This document shows, one piece after another, positions 37,001 to 45,053 of a stretch of 64,000 nt of DNA (positions are counted from its first letter, which is position 1; every line of letters begins with the position of its first letter). Origin of the DNA: Nocardia terrae (GTDB lineage: Bacteria > Actinomycetota > Actinomycetes > Mycobacteriales > Mycobacteriaceae); NCBI RefSeq assembly GCF_009760405.1, contig NZ_WRPP01000001.1:434001-498000 (forward strand), written 5' to 3'. The notes under the pieces were generated by a model. That model saw nothing but the letters and a program-made list of their open reading frames with translations. It was not told where the DNA came from and did no database searches. The position numbers were made by a program, and so were the translations under genes.

Positions 37001-38980
37001 ATGCCGCACGATCCGCAGCTGTCCAGGGTTGAGTGATCGCCCTGTCTCGGACTCGACTGCCGTAACCGCGTCAGCGACCGTCGTCGTGGTGACGAACTCG
37101 GGCGTGGGGGTGTTGGCGGCGTCGACGAGCGAGGTTTCGGCGTCGAGGACGGCTTGGTTGCTGAATCGAACGGTGGTGGCAGCGCAGGTGGAAAACACGC
37201 TATGCCCGCTGTTGCGGGCCAACGCTTTTGGGACAGGCTCTGGATCGACGGTGAGCTGAATGTTGTCGGCCAGCACCGTGCTCACGATCTGCGCGACCGC
37301 GGCGGCCTGTTGGGTGTCGGAGGCGAAATCGCATGCGGAGATGCGGTCTTCGGCGGCCGCGCGTACGTGCACCTCCGTCCAGGTTGCGCGGCGGCGCGCC
37401 ACCGTCTCGGCGACCTCGGCGGCGATGGTCTGTGGGTCGTAGACCTCACACCCAACGTGGCCGACCACCCGCTCGGCGAGGTCGAGCAGATTGTTTTCGT
37501 GTTCCGGATCCAGTAGCAGCGCGACCTCCTCGGCTGCGGCTACTCGGTCGCTTTCGGCGATGAACTCGTAGCGTTGCAGTACTTCCCGCACCGCGGTCGC
37601 CCGCTGCCCCGGCGTAGCATCCGCGAGCTCGGGAACGCAGGCGGCGAGCACGATCGCGGCGGCGAGAGCAGCGTGCTGGGCGTCATAGTCGCGCAACGCA
37701 TTCGGGTCGCGGGAGAGCCTGAGGACGTGCTCGACCCACTGCTGGGCGGTGCGGCCGTCGCCGAGGAAGTGTTCGGTGTCGGTGGCCCATTCGGCGACCA
37801 TGTCGCGCAATGTCCGGGGTAGCGGCTTGGCGCCACGGGTGGCGAGGGTGGCGGCTTGGGCGAGGCGGATCTGGACGGTTTTGCTGGGGTTGCGGCCGTG
37901 CTTGGCGCGGTAGTCGGCGACGAGTTTCTCGGTGGCGCGCACGATGTTCGGGCGGCGACTGAAGTGGGTGATCAGGGTCTCGGGGACGTCGGCGATCTCG
38001 TAGACCGGTGCCTTGCCCAGCCCGTTGCGGTAGCGGGGTTCGAACCGCAGCCCGAGTCGTCTTTTCAGCTTGCCGGTGATCGCGGCGTTGTACTGGCACG
38101 ACAGGGAAACCGTGGCCGCGTACAGCGATCGCGCATCCAGAGCACACCATTTCCCGTCCGCACCGAGCACCCGCGCGGACACCACGGCATGGGTGTGGAG
38201 GTTGGGATCACCGGTGCGGTTGTCGAAGTGATCGTAGAGCGTGAATGTCATTCCATCCGCGTCGATCTGACGTACACCGCCCGCGCCGCGGCGAGCAAGC
38301 GAGAACTCCGACTGCATCCGGTCCAAGGTCTCCTCGACCGCTTCGCGGTGGCATTGTGCGATCTGCGCGCGCAAAGCGTCGTCGCCCAGACCCCACAGGA
38401 TCGACACCGATTTCTGCGGGGTGAACACACAGTCGAAGCCGGCGACCGCGCGGGCGTGGCGTCGTTTCTCATCTGCCAAGGCGTCCTCGATTTCGATGCT
38501 AGAGGGCTCGCGTTCGAGTTCTTCGGTGAGGTGCTGGCGTGCGGCGTTGGCCCGTAGATCGGCCCATTCCTGCTGGGTCAGTGGGCGGCCCAACTCGGCT
38601 AGCAGGGTGGTCTTGTCGCGCTGATAGATGGCTTGGATCGGGGTGGTTCCTCGGCCACGTGCATGGGTGCCGCTGCCCAAGGATGCGGCGGTGAGTGCTT
38701 GGTGGGCGGTTGCTCCGGCGGCAATGGCGTCGATGATGATCCGGTCGGCGTCCGGGTGAACCCCTTCGCCGTACAAGGCGCGCATTTGGTCGTGGGAGAC
38801 GTCGCCTGTCACGCCGAGAATGTCGGCTCCGCGGCCGAACCATCGGCCGGGGGGAGTGCCGGTTGCTGTGTAGTAATCGGTGAAGGATTTGTCGGCCGCG
38901 CAGGTGCGGTCGCCGGTGGCGACCTGCCGTGTGAGGTAGGTGTAGCCATCGCCCGCGTGAAGCGCGTGGATGGTCATCAC
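34067..38980 (-). CDS. MobF-family relaxase-helicase (TraA/TrwC-like)
   Basis: This 1,637-residue protein begins MMTIHALHAGDGYTYLTRQVATGD, with candidate nicking tyrosines Y13, Y15, Y36 and Y37. The TrwC relaxase domain includes GFDCVFTPQKSVSILWGL and the histidine triad in DPNLHTHAVV near residues 259-266. A RecD-like helicase follows, with Walker A GPAGTGKTTA near 672, LLVDEAGMAATAAL, and STVHRAQGMTVQRAYLLM. The C-terminal 600 residues are helical, Ala/Arg-rich and probably coiled coil. It nicks oriT and unwinds the transferred strand. It is the sole transfer gene found, so the element probably borrows a conjugation channel. The frame is intact over the whole length. Confidence 0.93.
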   Translation of the reverse strand: MMTIHALHAGDGYTYLTRQVATGDRTCAADKSFTDYYTATGTPPGRWFGRGADILGVTGDVSHDQMRALYGEGVHPDADRIIIDAIAAGATAHQALTAASLGSGTHARGRGTTPIQAIYQRDKTTLLAELGRPLTQQEWADLRANAARQHLTEELEREPSSIEIEDALADEKRRHARAVAGFDCVFTPQKSVSILWGLGDDALRAQIAQCHREAVEETLDRMQSEFSLARRGAGGVRQIDADGMTFTLYDHFDNRTGDPNLHTHAVVSARVLGADGKWCALDARSLYAATVSLSCQYNAAITGKLKRRLGLRFEPRYRNGLGKAPVYEIADVPETLITHFSRRPNIVRATEKLVADYRAKHGRNPSKTVQIRLAQAATLATRGAKPLPRTLRDMVAEWATDTEHFLGDGRTAQQWVEHVLRLSRDPNALRDYDAQHAALAAAIVLAACVPELADATPGQRATAVREVLQRYEFIAESDRVAAAEEVALLLDPEHENNLLDLAERVVGHVGCEVYDPQTIAAEVAETVARRRATWTEVHVRAAAEDRISACDFASDTQQAAAVAQIVSTVLADNIQLTVDPEPVPKALARNSGHSVFSTCAATTVRFSNQAVLDAETSLVDAANTPTPEFVTTTTVADAVTAVESETGRSLNPGQLRIVRHLCTAGTRLAVAIGPAGTGKTTAMRAVARAWINDGRPVLALAPQKSSARVLGDDIGVPARTIDSLLTRARKTGDPGIEHGTMLLVDEAGMAATAALAELQTLADAHGAVVRWIGDPAQLSAAEAGGCLRLVANDTHAPALDTVVRFADPDEADASLRVRDGDAPAAWQFYDSAGRIVSGMVDELREQILTAYLADLDAGVSSLMMAATLDDVHSLNGAAQAAHALAGHVATNGPGAALADAHTAYVGDIVVTRRNTNRIRITGGHRAGDPIDNGEQWRIRKVHTDGSLTLAGITHRGHIVLPARYVTDNTELGYASTVHRAQGMTVQRAYLLMGATLGRSLAYVGLTRGSDYNGIFLATDTLPNPALDRTPAEPCSEYEVWCRELAREDDNITATEVLRQELAAADDPQRLREIYDHARSLLVHNRIDTLLEHALPASLYQQVMVSPHYETLVETLDRAEQSGVDLTTLVGLAATDRWRVTADPIEATDDPAAVLRSRADRHIARQLALLATGAEGKFLAVRDLPAPKLASVPPRFAGIDAELADYTSDLYTRLTELDEPDQAVGRIAAVNKFADTFAVPDEAELPARLERIRADYEHTAHALGRDWARHELAQHLPAGLHRHVEDGPDYEHLLDVVAASHTADLDAREFITEITEISQPPLTRTTAAASVLAARGQTVLDQHQHARTRVLRTEPTPLPPIHPGIDHDLAAHAIQLREQLRALEDLELATELHANPLRALDGRDLNARIRALRATLNRPDPVRATTHGEALAAVEAEHAQLHMQADLVRAALTAQAAADTADVELATVTTAFSESQRNLDALPFYRIGNRREAAAERDSTQHVRAALHSQAKQARRRAEHACAEALSAGAAPHRWQAILDRDSNTTGKRAELAAARHTDTRAADLRARQAKARTTTTTKLDEALAERDRRRNLSPVRAATEQRLRDQRAVQPTENEAGRSSHGLEAAAAPEHDLGAEV

Positions 38981-39323
38981 AAGATCAAAGGTAGGCCCGA
39001 AACATGCCCGCGGGAAATGGTTGTGGCCGAAAATTCACAATAGTGCATGAGGTGTGTACTGGCTCAAGGCTTTTCGAGGGAACTGGAGGGAACTCGGGGG
39101 ACAGCACCGAAATTGAGATGCTTGTTCGGAGTTGCTATAGGGTCGCGATCGGGCGGATCGTAGTAGTCGAAGATCGAATGTCGCTCAGATCGACAAAGAC
39201 CGCATCTGCGTATGTCGACTCCTCCAGCGGGTGTCCCGCCCGTTGCGACCACGACCATCGGCTCCAGGCTCTCCGGTCGTCGGTCCGGGATCAACCTTCG
39301 AATCGCATGGGTAGCGTGTACCC
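38981..39323. other. Intergenic region between relaxase and HAD gene (343 bases)
   Basis: No gene is supported. It is AT-richer near 39030 (GAAAATTCACAATAG) and holds the divergent promoters. Because the relaxase start abuts it, oriT may lie here, but I could not identify a convincing nick site. Confidence 0.4.
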
Positions 39324-39971
39324 ATGATCGGGGCCGTGGTATTCGATGTCGGCGAAACACTCGTGGATGAGACGCGTGAATACGGGACGTGGGCGGATTG
39401 GCTTGGCGTGCCGCGCCATACGTTCGTCTCCGTCTTCGGCGCGACCATCGCACAAGGCAAGGACTATCGCGAAGCCTTCCAAGTATTCCGCCCCGGCTTC
39501 GACCTTGCCGAGGAACGCGAGGCGCGGGCGGCAGCCGGGCAACCGGAGACCTATGGCGAGGAAGATCTCTACCCTGATGTACGTCAGGCGTTGTCGAAGC
39601 TTCAGAGCATGGGTGTCTGGGTGGGGATCGTCGGCAACCAGACGGTGCGCTCCGGCAAGATCCTGCGCAGCCTTGAGCTACCGGCCGACTTCATTGCCAC
39701 CTCTGACGATTGGGGCGTGGAGAAGCCATCGATTGCGTTCTTCGAGAAGGTGGTCGAGGTCGCACCCTGTCCGGTGAACGAGATCGTGTACGTGGGTGAC
39801 CGTATCGAGAACGACATCGCACCGGCGAAGGCGGTCGGTATGCGGACCGCCTATCTTCAGCGTGGCCCGTGGGGGTGGATCCAGCGGGATAGGCCGGAGG
39901 TCGCGGAGCTCTCCGACTGGAAGATCCGCGACCTCAACGAGTTGCCGGAAATCGCGATGCGCTGCCAATGA
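39324..39971 (+). CDS. HAD-superfamily hydrolase
   Basis: This 215-residue protein has HAD motif I VVFDVGETLVDE, motif II VGIVGNQ, motif III GVEKPSIAFFEKV and motif IV IVYVGDRIENDIAPAKAVGM. In motif I the usual second Asp is Gly (D-V-G), as in several HAD subfamilies, so phosphatase activity is uncertain. The cap lies between motifs I and II. It converges with the SLOG-like gene, ten bases away. Substrate unknown. Confidence 0.83.
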   Translation: MIGAVVFDVGETLVDETREYGTWADWLGVPRHTFVSVFGATIAQGKDYREAFQVFRPGFDLAEEREARAAAGQPETYGEEDLYPDVRQALSKLQSMGVWVGIVGNQTVRSGKILRSLELPADFIATSDDWGVEKPSIAFFEKVVEVAPCPVNEIVYVGDRIENDIAPAKAVGMRTAYLQRGPWGWIQRDRPEVAELSDWKIRDLNELPEIAMRCQ

Positions 39972-39981
39972 AGACAGTCGA

Positions 39982-40464
39982 TCAGGCGCGGCTGGAGCCG
40001 GTCGGCCAAACGATATCCACCGGAACGCCCTTGCCGCGAGCGAACTCGACCACCGTGCCGGTTCCGCCTTGCTCGCTGGGCTTGCCATCCCATACCGCGA
40101 TGAGGCGGTCGCTTGATCCCACGAGAGTTTCGTTGGCGGCCTCGTACGCTTCGGGCCCGGCTACATCGAAATCCAGAACGTTCACCACGTCCGCGCGATC
40201 CAGCAGCGCGTCGAACTGCTCGGCATGGTCCTGCTTGACCTTGCGCTCGCGGTAGTTCCGGCAAGGCAGGACGACCTCGAGCCGTCCGCCGATGTCGAGG
40301 ACAGCCTGAGCGAACACACTGTCGGCGCCGCGAGCGATACAGCTGATCCCGACGAGCTCGTTGGAGGGGCCTGCGGCAGACAGCATTCGGGTGATTTCGT
40401 CATAGACCATGGCGGCTGTGTCCGCGGTGATGTTCATGTGGCCGGTGACACCGATACGAGTCAT
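39982..40464 (-). CDS. SLOG-like Rossmann protein
   Basis: This 160-residue protein begins MTRIGVTGHMNI, a Rossmann nucleotide-binding loop. It continues with GISCIARGADSVFAQAVLDIGGRLEVVLPCRNY, then SSDRLIAVWDGKPSEQGGTGTVVEFARGKGVPVDIVWP. The pattern fits the SLOG (SMF/DprA-LOG) class, whose members bind or cleave nucleotides and sometimes act in defence or stress sensing. It starts seven bases after the HTH-TPR gene on the same strand, so the two are cotranscribed. ATG 40464 is preferred over GTG 40470. Confidence 0.65.
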   Translation of the reverse strand: MTRIGVTGHMNITADTAAMVYDEITRMLSAAGPSNELVGISCIARGADSVFAQAVLDIGGRLEVVLPCRNYRERKVKQDHAEQFDALLDRADVVNVLDFDVAGPEAYEAANETLVGSSDRLIAVWDGKPSEQGGTGTVVEFARGKGVPVDIVWPTGSSRA

Positions 40465-40471
40465 GGTCACT

Positions 40472-41884
40472 TCATACCGTGGTCTCGACCAGTGGGCGCA
40501 TTCTGTCCCTAAGGGATATGACGGCGCTGACGTTCGCCAGTTGCTCGGTGCGCTCGTAGATCTCCTGCACCTTGACGAGCACCCGGTCCGAGGTCGTCTC
40601 CTCGACCGTCGTGAGTGCTTCCTCTCCCAGTCGGCACGCCTCGTCGATCTCCCCCTCGATCATCCGTGCCTCGGTGAGCCCGAGCTGATCGAGGGCGCTG
40701 CTGCGCAGCCGTTTCGGTCGCCGCAGAGTGATCGCCCGCTCGATCTGCTCTGCGGCCTCGCTGGCGAATTCCGGTGCGTGCTTGGCCATCTCCAGCAGGC
40801 GGCCCCCGATGGTCCCGGCGAACTCGGCCTGGTCGAAGTATTCGATCCAGTGGGGATCGCTGTCGGGGGTCGAGGACGTCATGTCCTCGCCTGCTCTGTC
40901 CCAGGCTCGATGGAATGCCGAGGGGCGGCCGAGATTGGCATATGCCCATGCCTCGCGGGTGCGCAGCATCGCGTGAACGGTGGGCGTCGCGCCGTGCGCC
41001 GCGTGGTCCTGTGCCAGCCGGATCAGCTCGAGAGCGTCGCCGGCTCGACTCAAGCACAGCAGTTGCCGGGCCATGCCTGCCAGGGCATTGGCTGCGAACA
41101 CCGGGTCGCCCGCCGCCTGTGCGGCCTTGACGGCGAGAACGTAGTACCGCTGCGCTATCGCCTGATGCCCGGAGTCCCACGACATCGTCGCGGCCGTTTC
41201 GGCCAGCTGCGCTTGTATTCCGCGAAGCCGTCGGCGAATCGCATCCGGGTGATGTTGGTCGAGCAGATCGTTGACCTCGTCGAGTTGGCCGACGACCGCC
41301 TTCCGGCGCAGACCGCCGCCGTACTGATCGTCCCATTCGCGGAAGATGCGGGCGGCATTCTCCAATTGGTCGATCTCTTGCAACCCGGCTCGAGGGATCG
41401 CGGTCGGGTGTCCCGGCGGTGTGTGCGCGGCCCGCAACAGCCAGTTCTCCAGGGGCTCTAGCAAGCTTGTGCCGACCGCGACCCCGAGAAGGGCGCGGCC
41501 GACTTGACGCCGATCCAGCATCAGGTCCTTCCGGGTGAGTTCGGAGGCGACGGCATTGCAATCCGCGGCCCAGATTCCGGGATCCCATTGCACCGCAGCG
41601 AGATCTGCGTGCGGCTCGGGATCGTCGAGGACGAGCGTCTCGATGCGAGACTGCCGGTAGGTGAAGTACGCCGCACGCTGCTCAGGCGTCGCCCGAACGT
41701 CGAGATGCGTGTTCATCATCTCGGCGAATTCCGTTGGCAGCGTCACTGTTTCGCCGCGGCTTGCCCATTTCTTGACCACACTGAGCGAGATGTCGGTCTT
41801 CTCCGCGAACTCGCGCTGCGACATCCGCAGTGCTTTTCGCAGCGCTGTTGCGTCGGCACCCGTCCATGCCTCTTGCATACCCAT
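40472..41884 (-). CDS. HTH regulator with TPR-like C-terminal domain
   Basis: This 470-residue protein has an N-terminal helix-turn-helix (DATALRKALRMSQREFAEKTDISLSVVKKWASRGE). A long helical region with tetratricopeptide-like repeats follows (GHQAIAQRYYVLAVKAAQAAGDPVFAANALAGMARQLL; AYANLGRPSAFHRAWDRAG). This architecture is common in Actinobacteria as a peptide- or ligand-responsive regulator. ATG 41884 follows GAGGAA; the frame upstream is probably not used. It heads a two-gene operon with the SLOG-like protein and is divergent from three small genes. It may regulate either group. Confidence 0.8.
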   Translation of the reverse strand: MGMQEAWTGADATALRKALRMSQREFAEKTDISLSVVKKWASRGETVTLPTEFAEMMNTHLDVRATPEQRAAYFTYRQSRIETLVLDDPEPHADLAAVQWDPGIWAADCNAVASELTRKDLMLDRRQVGRALLGVAVGTSLLEPLENWLLRAAHTPPGHPTAIPRAGLQEIDQLENAARIFREWDDQYGGGLRRKAVVGQLDEVNDLLDQHHPDAIRRRLRGIQAQLAETAATMSWDSGHQAIAQRYYVLAVKAAQAAGDPVFAANALAGMARQLLCLSRAGDALELIRLAQDHAAHGATPTVHAMLRTREAWAYANLGRPSAFHRAWDRAGEDMTSSTPDSDPHWIEYFDQAEFAGTIGGRLLEMAKHAPEFASEAAEQIERAITLRRPKRLRSSALDQLGLTEARMIEGEIDEACRLGEEALTTVEETTSDRVLVKVQEIYERTEQLANVSAVISLRDRMRPLVETTV

Positions 41885-42055
41885 TTCCTCACCCCGGTGG
41901 GAGATGCGTGTACCGAGCGTATACCGGCGTGCACCGCCGTCCACTTCATTCGGAGCCAACGCGGCGGGAGGGTGAAATCGCACTCGATTCTAGGTCGGCC
42001 CCCTGACGTCGGGTGCACTCCGAAACCGTTCCAGGGACTAAGGAGCACACCCGAC

Positions 42056-42232
42056 ATGGACATCATCCTCGCGACAACCCTCGCTTCGCTACTGCTGTTC
42101 GTGGCGATCCTCGCCGGCCGAATCGTGGACGCGCGCTGGCACACAACTCCTCGGCTCACGGTCGCCGACATCCAAAAACGACTCGCCGCCGAACCGCCCC
42201 GGACCTACGTCCCGATCAGCCGGGGGTGGTGA
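42056..42232 (+). CDS. Small single-span membrane protein
   Basis: This 58-residue protein begins MDIILATTLASLLLFVAILAGRIVDARWH: one N-terminal transmembrane segment, then a basic cytoplasmic tail ending in VPISRGW. AAGGAG lies 11 bases before the ATG. Its stop overlaps the start of the following gene (GTGA), so it is the first of three small tandem genes. Function unknown. Confidence 0.6.
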   Translation: MDIILATTLASLLLFVAILAGRIVDARWHTTPRLTVADIQKRLAAEPPRTYVPISRGW

Positions 42233-42555
42233 CGATGGGCCTGCTGCCCTCCGCTATCGGATTCCTGCGCAGCGACATTTCCGGACTGAACCAGCCGCAC
42301 GACGAACTTCAGATTCGCCGCGCCGCCGAGCGGACTGGCTACGACCTGCGCAAGATGATCGTGTTCAGCGAACAGACCGAGGACCGGGCACGTCGTTTGC
42401 GTGTGGCGATCGATCGCTTGAACGTCGACGCGGTAATCGTGCCCAGCACTGCGCATTTCGACAGCCATGGCATACCGGCCGAGTTGCTCGCAGTGGCGAC
42501 CGTGATCACGGTATCGCCCGGCAGCACGACATCCCGGACTTCATTCCCGAACTGA
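42229..42555 (+). CDS. Small protein with resolvase-N-terminal-like pattern
   Basis: This 108-residue protein starts at GTG 42229, overlapping the previous stop, or at ATG 42235. It reads AIGFLRSDISGLNQPHDELQIRRAAERTGYDLRKMIVFSE, then VDAVIVPSTAHFDSHGIPAELLAVATVITV. The first segment recalls the start of serine-recombinase catalytic domains (Y-x-R-x-S-x6-Q), but the rest of a recombinase is absent. It may be a domesticated or unrelated fold. It is in line with the small genes on either side. Confidence 0.5.
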   Translation: MTMGLLPSAIGFLRSDISGLNQPHDELQIRRAAERTGYDLRKMIVFSEQTEDRARRLRVAIDRLNVDAVIVPSTAHFDSHGIPAELLAVATVITVSPGSTTSRTSFPN

Positions 42556-42564
42556 GGCCGTGCG

Positions 42565-42852
42565 ATGTCGATACGAGGGCTATTGGCCGCTCTGAACGAT
42601 GAGCGGCCGCGCGCCTGGCTGCAATACGAGGATGGCTCGTGGGCTCCGGTGGCCGAGGACGGATGGATCGGGCCGTCGATCACCGTCGAGGATCTCCTCA
42701 CAGTTGCTCGGCAGGATCTCGACGCGCTCGAGGCCGCCGGATTCCTTACCGAAATCATCGACGTCGAGCCGCTGTCGGTCGTCGATGTCGAGGGCGGCAC
42801 GCAGCAAGAAGGACGGACCGATCAGCCCGCGCTCGGCTGCGGCCTGTCCTGA
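42565..42852 (+). CDS. Small acidic hypothetical protein
   Basis: This 95-residue, acidic, soluble protein begins MSIRGLLAALNDERPRAWLQYEDGSWAPVAEDGW. It follows the previous gene by nine bases and is followed by a hairpin terminator, so it closes a three-gene operon. No family recognised. Confidence 0.55.
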   Translation: MSIRGLLAALNDERPRAWLQYEDGSWAPVAEDGWIGPSITVEDLLTVARQDLDALEAAGFLTEIIDVEPLSVVDVEGGTQQEGRTDQPALGCGLS

Positions 42853-42854
42853 TC

Positions 42855-42884
42855 CGAGGCCCTCGGTACGAGCCGGGGGCCTCG
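42855..42884 (+). terminator. Hairpin terminator after the three small genes
   Basis: CGAGGCCC at 42855-42862 pairs with GGGCCTCG at 42877-42884, with a further short inner stem. It lies directly after the stop of the 95-residue gene. Confidence 0.55.
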
Positions 42885-43202
42885 AATGCCGACCGGATGG
42901 CGATTCTCCAGTCGCGAATTACGGGTGACTACAACATTCGTCGAAGATCAGCAGGCTGTATTGCCCGAATTTGATCGACGGAATACTCTGAGTGTTATTC
43001 GATGCGATCCGGTTGGCTGGAAGTCATCGAAACCGATAGCCAGGGTCTGTGTTGGCAGCCCTGATGACGCGAACTTCGCGTATTCCAGAAGATCTGTGCC
43101 TCCGCGAGCAGGCGAGACGAATCTGATCCCAGCTCTACTCGGCTGTCGCTGGGCACGCGCTGGTGATCTTGAACTCTCGGACGCCGACAAGGAGATTCGA
43201 CT
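42885..43202. other. Intergenic region before the HTH pair (318 bases)
   Basis: No gene is supported. It should hold the promoter for the excisionase-like genes and integrase. ACAAGGAGATTCG immediately precedes the first HTH gene. Confidence 0.45.
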
Positions 43203-43388
43203 ATGCCTACTACGGACGCATATCTGACTCGGGCGCAGGTGGCGCACCGGCTGCAATTGGCCCCGAAGACGCTCGCGAACTGGGCGTCGATTGGGAAGGG
43301 GCCGAGGTGTATTCGGCTTGCGGGTGGGCGAGTTCGGTATCCGAGTGAGGACTACTTCGCGTGGGAGCGGACTCAAACCGATCCCTGA
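43203..43388 (+). CDS. Excisionase-like HTH protein 1
   Basis: This 61-residue protein reads AYLTRAQVAHRLQLAPKTLANWASIGKGPRCIRLAGGRVRYPSEDYFAWE. That is the short winged-helix (MerR/HTH_17) fold used by excisionases and BldC-like proteins. It is preceded by AAGGAGATTCG. The next gene is a clear duplicate with the same leader. Positioned just before the integrase, it may act as a recombination directionality factor. Confidence 0.82.
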   Translation: MPTTDAYLTRAQVAHRLQLAPKTLANWASIGKGPRCIRLAGGRVRYPSEDYFAWERTQTDP

Positions 43389-43452
43389 ACTGGTTACCAG
43401 TTGGCTAACTTTCAGGCTCTTGTTCCAGTCCGCCCTCACAAGGAGATTCGTG

Positions 43453-43641
43453 ATGTCCACCGAAATCGCGTACCTAACCCGGCTGCAAGTTGCGCAGCGG
43501 CTTCAGCTGTCGGAGAAGACCCTTCGGAACTGGGCGGCGGAGAAGCCGCCGAAGGGGCCGCGGTGCATCCATATCGGTGGATGTGCTCGCTACCCGGTTG
43601 CCGATTACGACGAGTGGGAGCGGGCGCTACTGCAACAGTGA
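43453..43641 (+). CDS. Excisionase-like HTH protein 2
   Basis: This 62-residue paralogue of the preceding protein reads AYLTRLQVAQRLQLSEKTLRNWAAEKPPKGPRCIHIGGCARYPVADYDEWE. The ribosome-binding region ACAAGGAGATTCG is also duplicated, so the pair arose by tandem duplication. It ends 13 bases before the integrase ATG and is probably cotranscribed with it. One of the two may control excision and the other gene expression. Confidence 0.82.
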   Translation: MSTEIAYLTRLQVAQRLQLSEKTLRNWAAEKPPKGPRCIHIGGCARYPVADYDEWERALLQQ

Positions 43642-43654
43642 AGGGGATAGGGCG

Positions 43655-44953
43655 ATGCCGAGTGTTGAGCTCAAGATCGGGCAGTGGGGCGCGATCAGCA
43701 GTAAGAAGTACCCGGACAGGGCCGGGCCGAAGAAGTGCCGGGCCTGGACCAAGTACCGGGACACCGATGGGGTCAGTCGTCCTGTGGACTGCTGGGACAC
43801 AACCGAACCCAAGGCGCGGGCGAAACTCAAAGACATCCTGGAAGTGCGGCAGGCGCCTGCCAAGGCTGCGAAAGAGGGTCTGCTGACGCCGAATACGCGC
43901 TTCAGCACCGCACTGGATATGTGGCTGGATGAGCTGAAGCTCGATGAGACCATGGCGCAGCAGACCATCGACGGGTACGAGCGGCAGATCAACAAGTCCG
44001 ACGACAAGCGGGCCGATCCCGATGCGATCAAGATCCGGCCCATGCTGGGGAACTACCGGATTCGCGAGATCGATACGGCCGTGGTGGACAACTACCTGAA
44101 GTCGATCAGCAAGCTCGGGCACAAGCGGAAGGCGCGGTGGCAGGCCACGATCCTGCGCGAGACGTTGGACCTGTGCATTCGCCACGGCGCGCTCACGGGC
44201 GCGAATCCCATGAGCGGAGTCTCCAAGCGCACTATGCGCAGCAAGAAGAAGTCCGTGAAGGCCGAGGCGTGGACCACCTTGCAGGCCATGCGCGAGACGG
44301 TGGAGAGGTGGGGGCGTGGCGAGGAGATCCCCGGCACTCCCGCATACAAATACGGTCCGCGCCGCGACTCCCAGGAGATCCTGGACGTCTGCGACTGCAC
44401 GGCCGGGGCTGGCGGTGTCCGCCCGCACGAGGTGTTCGCGTTCCTGTGGGAAGAGGTCGAAGGCATCGACTTCGACGCGAAGAAGTGGCCGACCATCGGG
44501 CCGGACAGCTGCCCAGAGGTGTGGCTCACGATCTCGGGAACCGTGGTCACGGTGAAGGGTCAGGGCTGCTTTCGGCAGGAGTGGCTGAAGGTCGGCAAGA
44601 AGCCCTACCGGGTGCGCGTGCCGTGGTACATGGTGTTGATCCTGCGCCGCCGCTGGGAAGAGGCCGAACGTCCGAGCGAGGGCCTGATCTTCGTGAACCG
44701 GAACGGGAAGGTCAAGAACCCGAACAACTTCAACCGGACGTTCCGGGCGGCACGCGGAACCGAGTATGCGCATATCACTCTGAGGTCCTACCGAAAGCGA
44801 GTAGCCACGGCGACGGCGGAGGAGAAGGGTATCGACGCCGCGGGCCTCCAGTTGAACCACGTTCTGGGGTCGCGAGTGACCGCCGAGCATTACGTGGAGA
44901 AGCCGCGCGATGTCCCCGACAACCGTGACGTGCTCAACGCCTACGTCGCGTGA
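43655..44953 (+). CDS. Tyrosine site-specific integrase
   Basis: This 432-residue phage-type tyrosine recombinase has an N-terminal arm-binding and SAM-like core-binding region (STALDMWLDELKLDETMAQQTIDGYE). The catalytic domain has the first Arg in GAGGVRPHEVFAFLWEE, the H-x-L-R box in HITLRSYRKR, and HVLGSRVTAEHYVE containing the nucleophilic tyrosine. It lies about 100 bases from the tRNA-His 3' end and reads toward it, as is typical for tRNA-integrating elements. Repeats with AGTTGG cores just after its stop are candidate arm sites. ATG 43655 follows AAGGGGAT. No truncation is visible, so it should be functional. Confidence 0.93.
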   Translation: MPSVELKIGQWGAISSKKYPDRAGPKKCRAWTKYRDTDGVSRPVDCWDTTEPKARAKLKDILEVRQAPAKAAKEGLLTPNTRFSTALDMWLDELKLDETMAQQTIDGYERQINKSDDKRADPDAIKIRPMLGNYRIREIDTAVVDNYLKSISKLGHKRKARWQATILRETLDLCIRHGALTGANPMSGVSKRTMRSKKKSVKAEAWTTLQAMRETVERWGRGEEIPGTPAYKYGPRRDSQEILDVCDCTAGAGGVRPHEVFAFLWEEVEGIDFDAKKWPTIGPDSCPEVWLTISGTVVTVKGQGCFRQEWLKVGKKPYRVRVPWYMVLILRRRWEEAERPSEGLIFVNRNGKVKNPNNFNRTFRAARGTEYAHITLRSYRKRVATATAEEKGIDAAGLQLNHVLGSRVTAEHYVEKPRDVPDNRDVLNAYVA

Positions 44954-44967
44954 GGAGTTGGAAGAAA

Positions 44968-44984
44968 TGCGCTCAGAAGTTGGT
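44968..44984 (+). repeat. Direct repeat, right copy (putative integrase arm site)
   Basis: This is an exact 17-bp match to 17368-17384. Flanking AGTTGG copies occur at about 44955 and 44989, giving three half-sites between the integrase stop and the attachment core. Confidence 0.55.
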
Positions 44985-45014
44985 GAGAAGTTGGTAAGAC
45001 GTCAAATAAGCAGT

Positions 45015-45050
45015 AGGCCCAGGCGGGAGAAAAGTCTCCGGCCTGGGCCT
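45015..45050. terminator. Hairpin terminator between integrase and tRNA-His
   Basis: AGGCCCAGGC (45015-45024) pairs with GCCTGGGCCT (45041-45050), and GGAG/CTCC extends the stem inward across one mismatch. It is followed by TTTA on the plus strand. It can end integrase transcription and also replaces the displaced terminator of the minus-strand tRNA. Confidence 0.7.
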
Positions 45051-45053
45051 TTA

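Noticed and set aside
35732..37036. 434-codon plus-strand open frame across the relaxase
   Set aside because: It is antisense to the RecD-like helicase domain and has no recognisable motif.
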